Source: Rutidosis leptorrhynchoides (taxonomy: Eukaryota; Streptophyta; Magnoliopsida; Asterales; Asteraceae). Taken from it: 64,000 nt of DNA. The DNA lies in contig NC_092333.1 of NCBI RefSeq assembly GCF_046630445.1, forward strand, positions 181,348,501-181,412,500, written 5' to 3'. Made by a program: the position numbers and the translations under genes. The notes beneath the pieces were generated by a model, which saw nothing but the letters and a program-made list of their open reading frames with translations, was not told the DNA's origin and did no database searches. Of this stretch, positions 1-12,533 are shown in pieces (within the stretch, counting starts at the first letter, position 1; each line of letters opens with the position of its first letter).

Positions 1-2424
1 CAGGATCTTCTTTGATTTAATGCAGCAATCTGTTTCGATTTCTTTGTCGGATATTTACTATAAATCCACCTCCTTCTCTTCCTTACTTCCATACCTCACA
101 TCTCCTATCCTTTCTCCTTCGATTCATACCTCCAAGTATTCTCTAAAATGCTCCATCCCGTTCTGATTCTTGTTATACTTCTAACTTCCATATCTTTCAT
201 TCTTCTCTTTCATCTGTCGCCAGAAGAATCTATTTACTTCTACTATACTCTTGTGTTCATAGTTTTTCTATTTCTCCCGTGTCTTTATATTGATGTACAC
301 GGTTTGTAATTTCGGGGTTGTTATCAGCCTTTGTATTCTTCATTATTTTTCAGAGCCTCATGCTTTCGTTTTCTCTTCCCGACTTCGAGTCAAGCGAGTA
401 ATGGTCCGGAATTCGTAGGTATGAAATTTGGAATGAACATAGCTAATGCTCTTAGAAAGAAATGGTAATGGCACGAATTTTGATTTTTCAAATTACCAGA
501 ATATCCTGGAAATGACCGAATCATCAAGAGAATACTTTCCTGATATGTTTAGAGATTAGATAGAATGAAAGAGTCGTGTAACATGGCACATGATGATGGT
601 ACTGTGAATCATCACATTCCATTAGAAACTCAACATGACTTATTGTAATATAATGACGTTGATCAAGTGTCATTATATTATACTAATTCATGCATCAGTT
701 CCCAACACTAATTCAAAACATTCATATTTTAAGCTCGGAGGAATTCAGAATTTAGAAACTAACACAGTTTCTTTTATGTTGTAACGCAGATATTACGGAG
801 AGATAAATGATCTCAAATAAGAATGCTTATGAAAATATCTTCAGAAATTTCGAGAATATTTATAATGAAAGGCACGATGATATCCTAGATTTTCTATCAT
901 CGATGGATGATGTAGAATATTTGGCTGTGAAGATTTCGAATGAGGAGTAGAGTTCTTACTAACGATTTCAGCAGGTACTGAATCATTTGGATCCTTTAAA
1001 GGCAGGTTCAGTCTTCGTGATTTATCCACAGCCTCTTTCATACTTTGCTCAATCCGTCTTCCAGTTCCAAACCTTTTCTTTTTCTCAGCTTTACCACCAT
1101 ACTATTCTTTATCGTCAAACTTTTGACTGTTAAAGTCGTTTACAGTTTTTGCTGCTTCATCAGTATTTCAAGAACTAGTTCGCAGTTCAGGGTGTTTTTC
1201 AGAAACTTCACATTTGGAGTATGAAATTCTTAGGGGTAGACGTTATCGGTATGACTGGAGAAGTTCTGCGAGATTTTCAAAATACTGATTGCGGTTTCTG
1301 CCAAAAAGATGACGAGTTGCTGGTACCTCGGCTGATGATGTTGTGAAATATAAAAGGTTCTCCGGTAATGACGGCGAAAGGACAACGTGTATATATCGAG
1401 GTTATAATAAGGCTTATTTATATGAACCAATGAAGTTGATTTGCTGAAGTTATGACAAAAATTGGTTACGTTGAAAAGGAATCGTAAGGTTGATTTTGCT
1501 AATAATTGGCAAAGGATTCAACACGGGTACGTGTTAAACTATGAATTTGGGTTCGAGAGTTTTTTAGGTGCATAAATCTTTTCTTCCGTAGATGAAGTGC
1601 GGTTGATACAACTCCTCGGTTGAGGTGTTTTCAAGAATCATGAAAAGATTTGAACGCGAATTGTAATTGTCGAGGTACAAATGAGGTTTAAGATGAAATC
1701 AAGTGGCAAACTTGAAGAATCGTTTAGTTTCATATGTTATAATCAATATTTTAATTCATTTTAGTTGTCCAAAGTTAGCAGTCCAATAGTTCAATTGTCC
1801 AATGGTCCAATAGTCTTATAATTCATATACAGTTTAATATATAATATTCGAATTAATTAATACGTATCGTGACCCGTGTACCGGTCTCAGTATTGATCAC
1901 AACTCAAACCATATATATTTTTTGGAATCAACTTCAACCCTGTATAGCCAACTCCCACATTCACATATAGAGTGTCTATGGTTGTTCCGAAATATATATA
2001 TAGATGGGTCGATATGATAAGTCGAAACCTTGTATACGTGTCCCATTATTTAAAATGCGTAAAAGTAAATAACAGAAATAAAATTGCGATAAATGTAATA
2101 CGGAATTTAGAGTTAGCTGGGAACAGTTAGCTAGGAACAGTTAGCGTGGAATCTTAATAAAATTCATCATAGTTAATTTGTTTGTTTCTAACACTTTTTA
2201 TTTTATCCAATGTTTCCTTCATTATGCCACTTGTTGGATTCTGATAGGTCAAAATCCAAATATGAAATTTGAATGGAGTTGGTTGTTCTGTGGTGAACGG
2301 ATACGTATATCGGTAGTTGTAAATAGGATAGTAAACGTCCGTTAAATCAGATTCGAAGAATATACAGTGTAACTTATTAATGTGAAATCTACATATTCCT
2401 CGGGTACTACCTACCCATTAAAAT
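1..2424 (-). mobile_element. Internal remnant of a non-autonomous LTR retrotransposon, no LTR in window
   Basis: Nearly identical, in direct orientation, to 24202-25985 inside element N and inverted relative to about 7640-9960 inside element A. N is minus-oriented (primer site on its right), so this piece is too. It keeps about 640 bp (roughly 515-1160) that N has lost. I see no gag or pol. A 66-codon frame at 1230-1430 (minus) recurs in N, but all four base differences change an amino acid, so I do not call it a gene. Its right edge is a sharp join at 2424/2425. The 3' LTR expected to its left is outside the window. Confidence 0.8.
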
Positions 2425-2503
2425 CAGTACTGGATGGAGCATATTAATGGTTGTGATAGTAAGGATAAGGACAAGAATCAGTACTGGATGGAGCATATTA
2501 ATG
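2422..2503. repeat. 28-bp direct duplication at a rearrangement junction
   Basis: A 28-base string at 2422-2449 recurs at 2476-2503, 54 bases downstream. Element A, which carries the same sequence around 9980-10050, has only one copy. The extra copy sits exactly where the minus-oriented internal piece stops and the plus-oriented internal piece starts. It therefore looks like filler copied from nearby during end joining. Confidence 0.75.
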
Positions 2504-2928
2504 AATGCTTTAATGTATGAGTTGAGGGAGGAAGAATAGAAGGTGTGAGTTTTAAGGAAACGACAGGGGTGGATTTATAGTAAAATATCTGACAGAGAAA
2601 TCAAAACAGATGATCGCATTTAAAACGGATCTTAATTTCCTTGATTACCGAAGAATCAAATCTTATTACGAAAATTTTCTCCAAATCTCTTGACCTTGAA
2701 AATCAATCCTATCTACGTCAAAAGATATGACGAATCTATACATACTCATTTCACCCTTTGGTGATAGTCTCACTCGTACTCTTCACAAAATCAAATTGTT
2801 TTATCCTTATTACTAAATGGTGATAAAACTCTATTTATCAACTCATATTCGTCATGAAAGCATTCTTATTGTTAGCCATGACAACCTCGATCAAATTTCG
2901 GGACGAAATTTCTTTAACGGGTAGGTAC
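2450..2928 (+). mobile_element. 3' internal remnant of an A-type element with purine tract
   Basis: Nearly identical to 9979-10461, the 3' end of the internal region of element A. It ends with the hairpin AAATTTCG-GGA-CGAAATTT (2893-2911) and TTTAACGGGTAGGTAC (2913-2928), directly followed by the first LTR of A. An internal 3' end in front of a 5' LTR means A is the last unit of a tandem (three-LTR) arrangement whose left part is truncated. Confidence 0.8.
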
Positions 2929-4443
2929 TGTAGTGACCCAGAAATTTCTGACTAAATTTAAACTTAATCTTTATATGACTTCGATACGATAAACAAAGTA
3001 TGTAGAATTGAGTCTAGAAAAATTTTGGAACAATGTTCATATATTCAGTTGACCTTCGACCCTTCCCGACGATTCACGAACAATTGTATGTAAATAAATG
3101 TGTACATAAAATATAATATAATGAAAATAAATATAATAATTAGAAATAATAAATTAAAGATATTAATTAAACTATTATGGGATTTAAGGTGACATAAAAT
3201 AACCAAAACTTGTTATTTTGAATATTTAAAGTATATTGAACATAAGTGATTTCGAACATGGTATGTCAACATTAACAATGTATTAAATGTATAATGTTAT
3301 ACTTTAGGTTTAATTGCTTCTATATATATATACCTAATATGTATAAAGGTTGTTAATTAAAACATAATTATATATAGTATATTGAATATGTATATGATGT
3401 ATAAACATAAATATTATAATATGTATATCGATAAAATGTATAAATATTAAATATATATTATTAAATAAGTATTAAATAATACATAATATGTAATATTAAT
3501 ATCAAATTGTAAATGCTATACTAATACTATTATTATTACTTTCACTATTATCATTAAATATTAACATTAATATATGTATTATTAACATTATAATAACATA
3601 AAATATATAGATACACAAACTTAAAACATGTAAGTTTGTTATATTTTATTATTAGTATTATTAATAGATGTTATTATTACCATTTATCATTAACGATCAT
3701 TATTATTAAAATTTATTATTTTCATTGTTATTAAGATACAAATTATTATCATTATCATTAATATTGTTATTAGTATTAATTCGATTAACATTATTATGAT
3801 ATTTTTATTAATAATATAATTATTAATATAATTATTGATTATTAATATTATTTAAATATAAAATAAATAAAATAAAGAGACATAAATTAGGTAGAATCAA
3901 TTATCTGTATCCATTATTTCTGCCTCCCAATTTAGCTCGTGACCTTTGTGTCATCTATCAATAACCATGTAAATAATATTAGCCAATTATTCTTGCTTTA
4001 TCAATTGATCACAAGCTAAATATATATTTTCATATTACCAATAGCTGTAAAGGAAAAACACAACAGATAGCTAAGCTCGATACACTCAGCTCTTATTTTT
4101 TTTTTCTTTTTTTCTCAAAACTCGAATTTGAGTCATATTCAAAAATGTAAAAATACAATGTTGTTAGGAATGTGTTACTCAAACTTTCTTCAAAATTTCA
4201 AGACTAAATTCGTTATAACGAGCTTTAATTGTCGAGTCAAAGTTTGAGTTCCAAAAAGTCAAACAAAATGTTCTTGACAAAATTCGAGTTCAATTCAAAG
4301 TTTTGAATCCAATTGAGGTTACAGAAAGTTCATACGTTTGATTTGAAACCAAGTTCATGTTATAACAATCTTCTAAAACACAGTAAAATAGAAAACAATA
4401 AAAATATAATTTTTTTTGGCGACGGCAGTCGCTGTAACTTTTT

Positions 4444-4544
<101 letters not shown>

Positions 4545-4720
4545 CGTTTGATAAATTTGGAAATACAATATGATTTGGTTAATATTTTCTTTCTGTAATT
4601 CCTAAAAATTCAATTCATTGTATTTGGTTCGAACTCTGTGTTTGGTAATGTTGAAGAAGATGATGACATATAATCTAAAAAATACGGGTTATATATATTC
4701 GAAATGCATATTAATTCAGA

Positions 4721-4800
4721 AATAGAGCAACAGCCCAATGGTTTAGGAGGATGTCGGTTGAGCGTGAGGTCTCGGGTTCTAGTCCCACCTGAAGCATTAC
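4721..4800 (+). other. tRNA-like module with Pol III B-box and T5 run inside the LTR
   Basis: Shows a D-arm/A-box-like stretch near 4732-4746, then GGTTCTAGTCC at 4775-4785 (one base from the B-box consensus GGTTCNANNCC), then TTTTT about 15 bases on. The other LTR of A has a perfect B-box. No full cloverleaf can be folded by eye, so this is not a tRNA gene. It resembles the head of a tRNA-derived SINE or an embedded Pol III unit. A related module lies in the LTRs of element N. Confidence 0.55.
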
Positions 4801-4955
4801 TTTTTACTTGAGGCTTTAAGGGTATACTCATTTTCTTTTATTTTTATTATTATTCTTACTATTAGTATTACTATTATTATTATTGCTATGGTTAATAATA
4901 TTGTTATGGTCACTATTATTGGCATTGTTATTGTTATTATTATTAATATTACAAA

Positions 4956-5111
<156 letters not shown>

Positions 5112-6507
5112 CACTAATAAGTATTAGTTATCATTTAACTCTATTATTATTATAATTAAGGTTATAACTAAAAATATTGTTATTACTACTATTATTATTA
5201 TATTTATTAACTACTAATAGATGTATTATTATTATTATCATTATGTTAACTTAGATACTATGATTAATATATTTATCATTTAGATTAAGTAACGTCATTA
5301 AGTATTATTAACGATATTATTAGTAATCTTCATATTAAGATAATACAACTTTTTTACATATAGCAAACATTATTATCTATGTAAAATATACTTATGAGTA
5401 TGCTACATATAAGTATAAACTAATTAGATTACTAATCTTTATATAAATATCCATATATTATAAATTAAGTATTTTTAATATATATAAGTAGATAATAATC
5501 ATTATCAAATATATAAACAAATTAATTACATAAGGTTATAACTGTTCAATTACGAATATACGTTTTAATATATACATACAAATGATATAGGTTCGTGAAT
5601 CCAGGGTCAACCCTGCATTGTTCAGTAGCGTCTTATGTATTTTTACTACAAAATACATTAGGTGAGTTTCATTAATCCCTTTTTAAATGCTTTTGCAATA
5701 TTTGTTTTTGGGACTGAGAATACATGCGCTGTTTTTATAACTGTTTTACGAAATAGACACAAGTACGTGAAACTACATTCTATGGTTGAATTATCGAAAT
5801 CGAATATGCCCCTTTTTATTAAGTCTGGTAATCTAAGAATTAGGGAACAGACACCCTAATTGACGCGAACTCTAAAGATAGATCTATCGGGCCCAACAAG
5901 CCCCATCCAAAGTACCGGATGCTTTAGTACTTCGAAATTTATATCATGTCCGAAGGAGGATCCCGGAATGATGGGGATATTCTTATATGCATATTGTGAA
6001 TGTCGGTTACCAGGTGTTCAATCCATATGAATGATATTTTTGTCTCTATGCATGGGACGTTTATTTATGAGAACTGAAAATGAAAATCTTGTGGTCTATT
6101 AAAATGATAGAAATGATTATCTATGTTAAACTAATGAACTCACCAACCTTTTGGTTGACACTTGAAAGCATGTTTATTCTCAGGTATGAAAGAAATCTTC
6201 CGCTGTGCATTCGCTCATTTTAGGGATATTACTTGGAGTCATTAATGGCATATTTCAAAAGAAGTTGCATTCAAGTCGTTGAGTTCATCAAGATTATTAT
6301 TAAGTCAATTATAGTTAGATATATTAGGAAATGGTATGCATGACGTTAACTTTCGATGTAATGAAAGATTGTCTTTTCAAAAACGAATGCAATGTTTGTA
6401 AAATGTATCATATAGGAGTCAAGTACCTCACGATGTAATCAACTATTGTGAATCATTTATAATCGATATGGACTTCGTCTAGATGGATTAGGACGGGTCT
6501 CTATAGT

Positions 6508-6640
6508 TGGTATCAGAGCGGTGGTCTTAGAGAACCAGGTCTTGCATTAGTGTGTCTAACTGATAGTCGTTAGGATGTATTAGTGAGTCTGGACTTTGAC
6601 CGTGTCTGCATGTCAAAAGTTTTGCTTATCATTTCGTGTC
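6508..6640 (+). other. Primer binding site and leader of element A
   Basis: TGGTATCAGAGC at 6508-6519 is complementary to the 3' end of plant initiator tRNA-Met, the usual minus-strand primer of Ty3/gypsy elements. The following 120 bases are very close to the leader of autonomous element E (40333 onward), including GCATTAGTGTGTCT and TTAGTGAGTCTGGACTTTGA. Conservation of an untranslated leader between a gag-pol-less and an autonomous element suggests a packaging or dimerisation signal (inference). Confidence 0.85.
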
Positions 6641-6889
6641 AAAAATTTCCTGCTTATCATTTTTAGTCTAGACACATCTTACTGCAATGATTGCATGAAT
6701 AATGTATAGACAAAAATTCATATCTTAGCGTATCTGATATTGTTATCTTTGCCTGACAGCTTCCGTAGATTTCTCCTTAACTTATGGGATTTTAGTATTA
6801 TATATGCATATGTAAATTATATATTGCAGGGTACTAATCTACATTCTATAATCTATTTCTTATCTAAAAATCCTTCATCTGATCGTAAG

Positions 6890-7531
6890 AGATGAATCCT
6901 CAACCAGTTCGAATTCCTCGGGTTCCGACAGCTATTCCGATATGGAGATTTACCTAAACTCCAAAAGCAGTGTCACCAGAATGAGTCAACCAATTCATAT
7001 GATGGGTTCGTAGTCGACTTAATCAATGGAGACGCGAAGAAAGCGATCCCCTCCACCAACCGAATTTACCTCTTGGCGATGAACCTGAAACACTTACCGG
7101 CGAACCTGTTTGTAATACTATTTTCTCTCTCATTTCCCGAATATTTCGCCAAGATTATATTCTATCTAAAATTCTAAACCTTATTCATTCGCTCGTTCCT
7201 ACTGACAATCATCCTGGAGTAATAAGTCAACGAGCTTCGCACCCGAGTTGTAGCCTTGGAAAATATGGTGCAAAATGTACCAGCTTCAGCAACATCATCG
7301 GCACCAACAGTACACCAACATCAATATCAGTACCACCAACAACTCAAGTTTCAACAAAACATGCCTCAACATCTCATTCTGTACCTCGAGTACAATCATC
7401 GTTCTACGAATTATTCTACATCATTTATCTTCGTTCAACATGCCGATTATGTAATCTCTAAAGTTTTAGAGATTATTCATTCTAGTTCCAAACGGAAATC
7501 AAATGAGATTAATATCATATTAACTCATTAA
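6890..7531 (+). pseudogene. Decayed small ORF of element A (acidic head, coiled-coil tail)
   Basis: Three stretches in different frames look like parts of one former protein. The first, at 6894-7010, is Ser/Asp-rich (SNSSGSDSYSDMEIY) and ends in TAG. The second, from about 7073, reads LGDEPE followed by a hydrophobic helical segment (TIFSLISR, DYILS) matching the frame at 26388-26711 of element N residue for residue over much of its length, and then shifts frame. The third starts near 7256 (ENMV followed by Gln/His-rich sequence) and corresponds to the end of the N coiled coil. No pol motif is present. Function is unknown. The acidic head plus coiled-coil layout recalls the ORF upstream of gag in elements B and E, but I see no clear residue-level match. 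Confidence 0.5.
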
Positions 7532-7539
7532 ATCCATGA

Positions 7540-9978
7540 TTACATCTGAAGAAAATATATATGTATATATATTTTCATAAAGATTGTAATTAAAAATTAT
7601 TTCGTACAAACTGTTAATGGTGAAAATATTTTAACGGGTAGGTAATACCCGAGAAATATTCAGATTTCACATTAATAAGTTACCATGTACATTCTTCGAA
7701 TCTGATTCAACAGACATTTACTATCCTACTTACATCCACATGTATACGTATCCGTTCACCGCCTAATAACCATTTTCATTCAATTTCATATTTGGATTTT
7801 GATTTATCTGAATCCAACAAGTGGCATAATGAAGAAAACATTGGACAAAATAAAATTTGTTAGAAACAAACAAATTAACTATGAGAAAATTTGTTAAGAA
7901 TCCACGCTAACTGTTCCTAGCTAACTGTTCATAGCTAACTGTTAATTCCGTATTACCTTTTATTTATCGCAATTTTAATTCTCGCAATTTTTTTTATCGT
8001 CATTTAATTTCTGTTATTTATTTTACGCACTTTAAATATCGGGACACGTATACAAGGTTTTGACATATCATATCGACGCATCTATATATATTATTTAGCA
8101 TTAACCATAGACACTCTATATGCAGTAATGCTGGAGTTAGCTATACAGGGTTGAGGTTGATTCTACAATAATATATATAGTTTGAGTTGTGATCGAGTCT
8201 GAGACGTATACGGGTCACGATACGTATTAATTAATTCGAATATTATATATTAAACTATATATGAATTATTGGACTGTAACTGTGGACTAATAATATTGGA
8301 CAATTAAAATGAATTAAAATATTGATTATAACATATGAAACTAAACATTTCTTCAAGTTGCCACTTGATTTCATCTTAAACCTCATTTGTATCCTGACGA
8401 TTACAATCCGCGTTCAAACCTTTCACGATTCTTGAAAACACCTCAATCTAGAGGATGAATCAACCGCACTTCATCTACTTAAGAAAAGATTGATGCATAT
8501 AGTTATGCACCTGAAAACACTCGGAACTTGAGTAAACATTTAACACATAACTGTGTTAATCCTTTTAGTGTTATTATTACCCAACATAACTTTGCAATCC
8601 CTTTCCAAATTAGCCAAATTTGTCATAGCTCCAACAAGTCAACTTCGACTTTTCAATCGGATTAGCTTATTATAACCCTGATATATAAGTTGCCTTTCGT
8701 CATCGATACTGGAAAACCGTTTATATCTCACTACATTAGCAGTAAACTTACCAGCAACATCATTGATCTTTGACTTTATGAAAAGTTATTATATTCATTG
8801 AAATCCTACCATCTACTCATCTGCATCTGATAACGAGAATTACCGTACCAAACACCGAGAATCAGCAATCAATATTTTGAAATCTCGCAGCATGTTTACA
8901 TCAACAGTTATATGTAAACATATAACATTTATCTCTTAGAATTATGATCTTCCATTATGAAATTCTGAAAAGCACCCAGTCTGCAAATCAATACCACAAA
9001 TTCTGAAAAAGCTGAATACAGTGGCAAAAACTGTACACGACCTTAACCGTCGAAAGTTTGATGATAAAGAATGGAGTATTGGAAACATTCAATAGAAAAT
9101 TTAGTACCGAAAAGCGGATTATGCAAAACTATGAAGGAAGCCATGGACAAATCACAAAGAATAAGTTTGACTTCAAAGAATTCAAATGATTCAATGCCTG
9201 CTAAAGTCTTTAGCGAATATCTTGTTCTTTACTCTAAACCCTTGCGGACAATAGTTTCTATCATCCTCTGATCTTAGAAATTCCAAGATGTCATCATATT
9301 TTTCATTATAAATATCCTCCATATTTCTGAAGAAATTGTTATAACTATTCTTATCTGAAATCATTAATCTCTTCGTGCTATTAGTGTTACATCATATAGA
9401 AACTGTTAGTTTCTATATTCTGTAAACTTTCGAGTTTAAAATATGAATGTTATTGAAGTAATGTGGGGAACTGATGCATGAATTAGTATAATATAATGAC
9501 ACTTGATCAACGTGATTATATTACAGTAGGTCATGCTGAGTTTATAATGGGACGTGATGATTCACAGATCATAACGTCATCATGTGCCATGTTACATAAC
9601 TCTTTCATTCTACTTAACTCCTGAACAAATCAAGAAAATGTATTCTTGATGGTTCTATCTTCCGTGATGTTGATAAATTTAAAAATCAAATCGTGCTATC
9701 ATGCTCCTTCCTGCTTAGAACATTATAATCATTCAAAACTCTATATCTACAAATTCTGGACCATTATTAGCTTGATTTGAAGTCGGGAAGAGAAAACAAA
9801 AGCATAGAGTTTTGAAGTATAAGGGAAGATATAAAGCCCGATAACAACACATAAATTACAAACCGTGTATATCAATGTTTATAGCAACATAAAGACACGG
9901 GAGGATTAAAAGCACTATAACCCCAAGGGCAAAATAGAAATAAGCAGATTCCTCCGGTGGAAGTTGGAAAAGGAGAAT
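7540..9978 (+). other. Non-coding internal region of element A, inverted copy of 1-2424
   Basis: From about 7640 to 9960 this is the reverse complement, with divergence, of 1-2424 and of 24202-25985 in N. The head of the stretch holds the internal motif at 7630. I see no supported gene in the rest. Short frames such as that at 9071 do not recur in frame in the other copies. Confidence 0.75.
7630..7652 (+). other. Internal copy of the purine-tract junction motif
   Basis: TTTAACGGGTAGGTA followed by ATACCCGAG. The first 15 bases are identical to the end of the internal region next to the 3' LTR, but here the motif lies far upstream and is followed by TACCC, giving a small GGGTA/TACCC inverted repeat. 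The same layout is present in E (41132), N (about 25965) and C (about 62889). Confidence 0.65.
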
Positions 9979-10425
9979 GATGGTTGTGATAGTAAGGATA
10001 AGGACAAGAATCAGTACTGGATGGAGCATATTAATGAATGCTTTAATGTATGAGTTGAGGGAGGAAGAATAGAAGGTGTGAGTTTTAAGGAAACGACAGG
10101 GGTGGATTTATAGTAAAATATCTGACAGAGAAATCAAAACAGATGACCGCATTTAAAACGGATCTTAATTTCCTTGATTACCGAAGAATCAAATCTTATT
10201 ACAAAAATTTTCTCCAAATCTCTTGACCTTGAAAATCAATCCTATCTACGTCAAAAGATATGACGAATCTATACATACTCATTTCACCCTTTGGTGATAG
10301 TCTCACTCGTACTCTTCACAAAATCAAATTGTTTTATCCTTATTACTAAATGGTGATAAAACTCTATTTATCAACTCATATTCGTCATGAAAACATTCTT
10401 ATTGTTAGCCATGACAACCTCGATC

Positions 10426-10461
10426 AAATTTCGGGACGAAATTTCTTTAACGGGTAGGTAC
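10426..10461 (+). other. Polypurine-tract region and hairpin of element A
   Basis: Perfect inverted repeat AAATTTCG-GGA-CGAAATTT (10426-10444), then CTTTAACGGGTAGGTAC ending at the first base before the 3' LTR. This is the place where plus-strand synthesis is primed in LTR retrotransposons. The same layout precedes the LTRs of N, C, E and, shifted by one base, B. Confidence 0.8.
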
Positions 10462-12180
10462 TGTAGTGACCCGGAAATTTCTGACTAAATTTAAAATTAA
10501 TCTTTATATGACTTCTATAAGATAAGCAAAGTATGTAGAATTGAGTCTAGAAAAATTTTGGAACAATGTTCATATATTCAATTGACCTTCGACCCTTCCC
10601 GACGATTCACGAACAATTGTATGTAAATAAATGTGTACATAAAATATAATATAATGAAAATAAATATAATAATTAGAAATAATAAATTAAAGATATTAAT
10701 TAAACAATTATGGGATTTAAGGTGACATAAAATAACCAAAACTTGTTATTTTGAATATTTAAAGTATATTGAACATAAGTGATTTCGAACATGGTATGTC
10801 AACATTAACAATGTATTAAATGTATAATGTTATACTTTAGGTTTAATTGCTTCTATATATATATACCTAATATGTATAAAGGTTGTTAATTAAAACATAA
10901 TTATATATAGTATATTGAATAGGTATATGATGTATAAACATAAATATTATAATATGTATATCGATAAAATGTATAAATATTAAATATATATTATTAAATA
11001 AGTATTAAATAATACATAATATGTAATATTAATATCAAATTGTAAATGCTATACTAATACTATTATTATTACTTTCACTATTATCATTAAATATTAACAT
11101 TGATATATGTATTATTAACATTATAATAACATAAAATATATAGATACACAAACTTAAAACATGTAAGTTTGTTATATTTTATTATTAGTATTATTAATAG
11201 ATGTTATTATTACCATTTATCATTAACGATCATTATTATTAAAATTTATTATTTTCATTGTTATTAGGATACAAATTATTATCATTATCATTAATATTGT
11301 TATTAGTATTAATTCGATTAACATTATTATGATATTTTTATTAATAATATAATTATTAATATAATTATTGATTATTAATATTATTTAAATATAAAATAAA
11401 TAAAATAAAGAGACATAAATTAGGTAGAATCAATTATCTGTATCCATTATTTCTGCCTCCCAATTTAGCTCGTGACCTTTGTGTCATCTATCAATAACCA
11501 TGTAAATAATATTAGCCAATTATTCTTGCTTTATCAATTGATCACAAGCTCAATATATATTATCATATTACCAATAGCTGTAAAGGAAAAACACAACAGA
11601 TAGATAAGCTCGATACACTCATCTCTTATTTTTATTTTTTTATTTTTTATTTTTTTCTTTTTTTCTCAAAACTCGAATTTGAGTCATATTCAAAAATGTA
11701 AAAATACAATGTTGTTAGGAATGTGTTACTCAAACTTTCTTCAAAATTTCAAGACTAAATTCGTTATAACGAGCTTTAATTGTCGAGTCAAAGTTTGAGT
11801 TCCAAAAAGTCAAACAAAATGTTCTTGACAAAATTCGAGTTCAATTCAAAGTTTTGAATCCAATTGAGGTTACAGAAAGTTCATACGTTTGATTTGAAAC
11901 CAAGTTCATGTTATAACAATCTTCTAAAACACAGTAAAAATCGAAACCAATAAAAATATTTTTTTTTTGCGACGGCAGTCGCTGTAACTTTTTCTTATAT
12001 ATATATTTTTTTGCGTTTGATAAATTTGGAAATACAATATGATTTGGTTAATATTTTCTTTCTGTAATTCCTAAAAATTCAATTCATTGTATTTGGTTCG
12101 AACTCTGTGTTTGGTAATGTTGAAGAAGATGATGACATATAATCTAAAAAATACGGATTATATATATTCGAAATGCATAT

Positions 12181-12277
12181 TAATTCAGAAATAGAGCAAC
12201 AGCCCAATGGTTTAGGAGGATGTCGGTTGAGCGTGAGGTCTCGGGTTCGAGTCCCACCTGAAGAATTTCTTTTTACT
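12181..12277 (+). other. tRNA-like module with perfect B-box in the 3' LTR of A
   Basis: Same module as at 4721-4800, here with GGTTCGAGTCC (12244-12254), which fits the Pol III B-box consensus exactly, followed by a CTTTTT run near 12269. The 5' LTR copy carries T instead of G inside the box, so this copy is the more intact one. Confidence 0.6.
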
Positions 12278-12412
12278 TGAGGCTTTTAAGGGTATACTCA
12301 TTTTCTTTTATTTTTATTATTATTCTTACTATTAGTATTACTATTATTATTATTGCTATGGTTAATAATATTGTTATGGTAACTATTATTGGCATTGTTA
12401 TTGTTATTGTTA

Positions 12413-12533
<121 letters not shown>

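Noticed and set aside
1230..1430. 66-residue frame repeated at 24792-24992 (minus)
   Set aside because: The two copies differ at four bases and all four change an amino acid; the frame is not kept in A or C. No sign of protein selection.
12181..12277. A tRNA gene
   Set aside because: B-box and T5 run are present but no acceptor or anticodon stem pairs by eye; reported as a tRNA-like module only.
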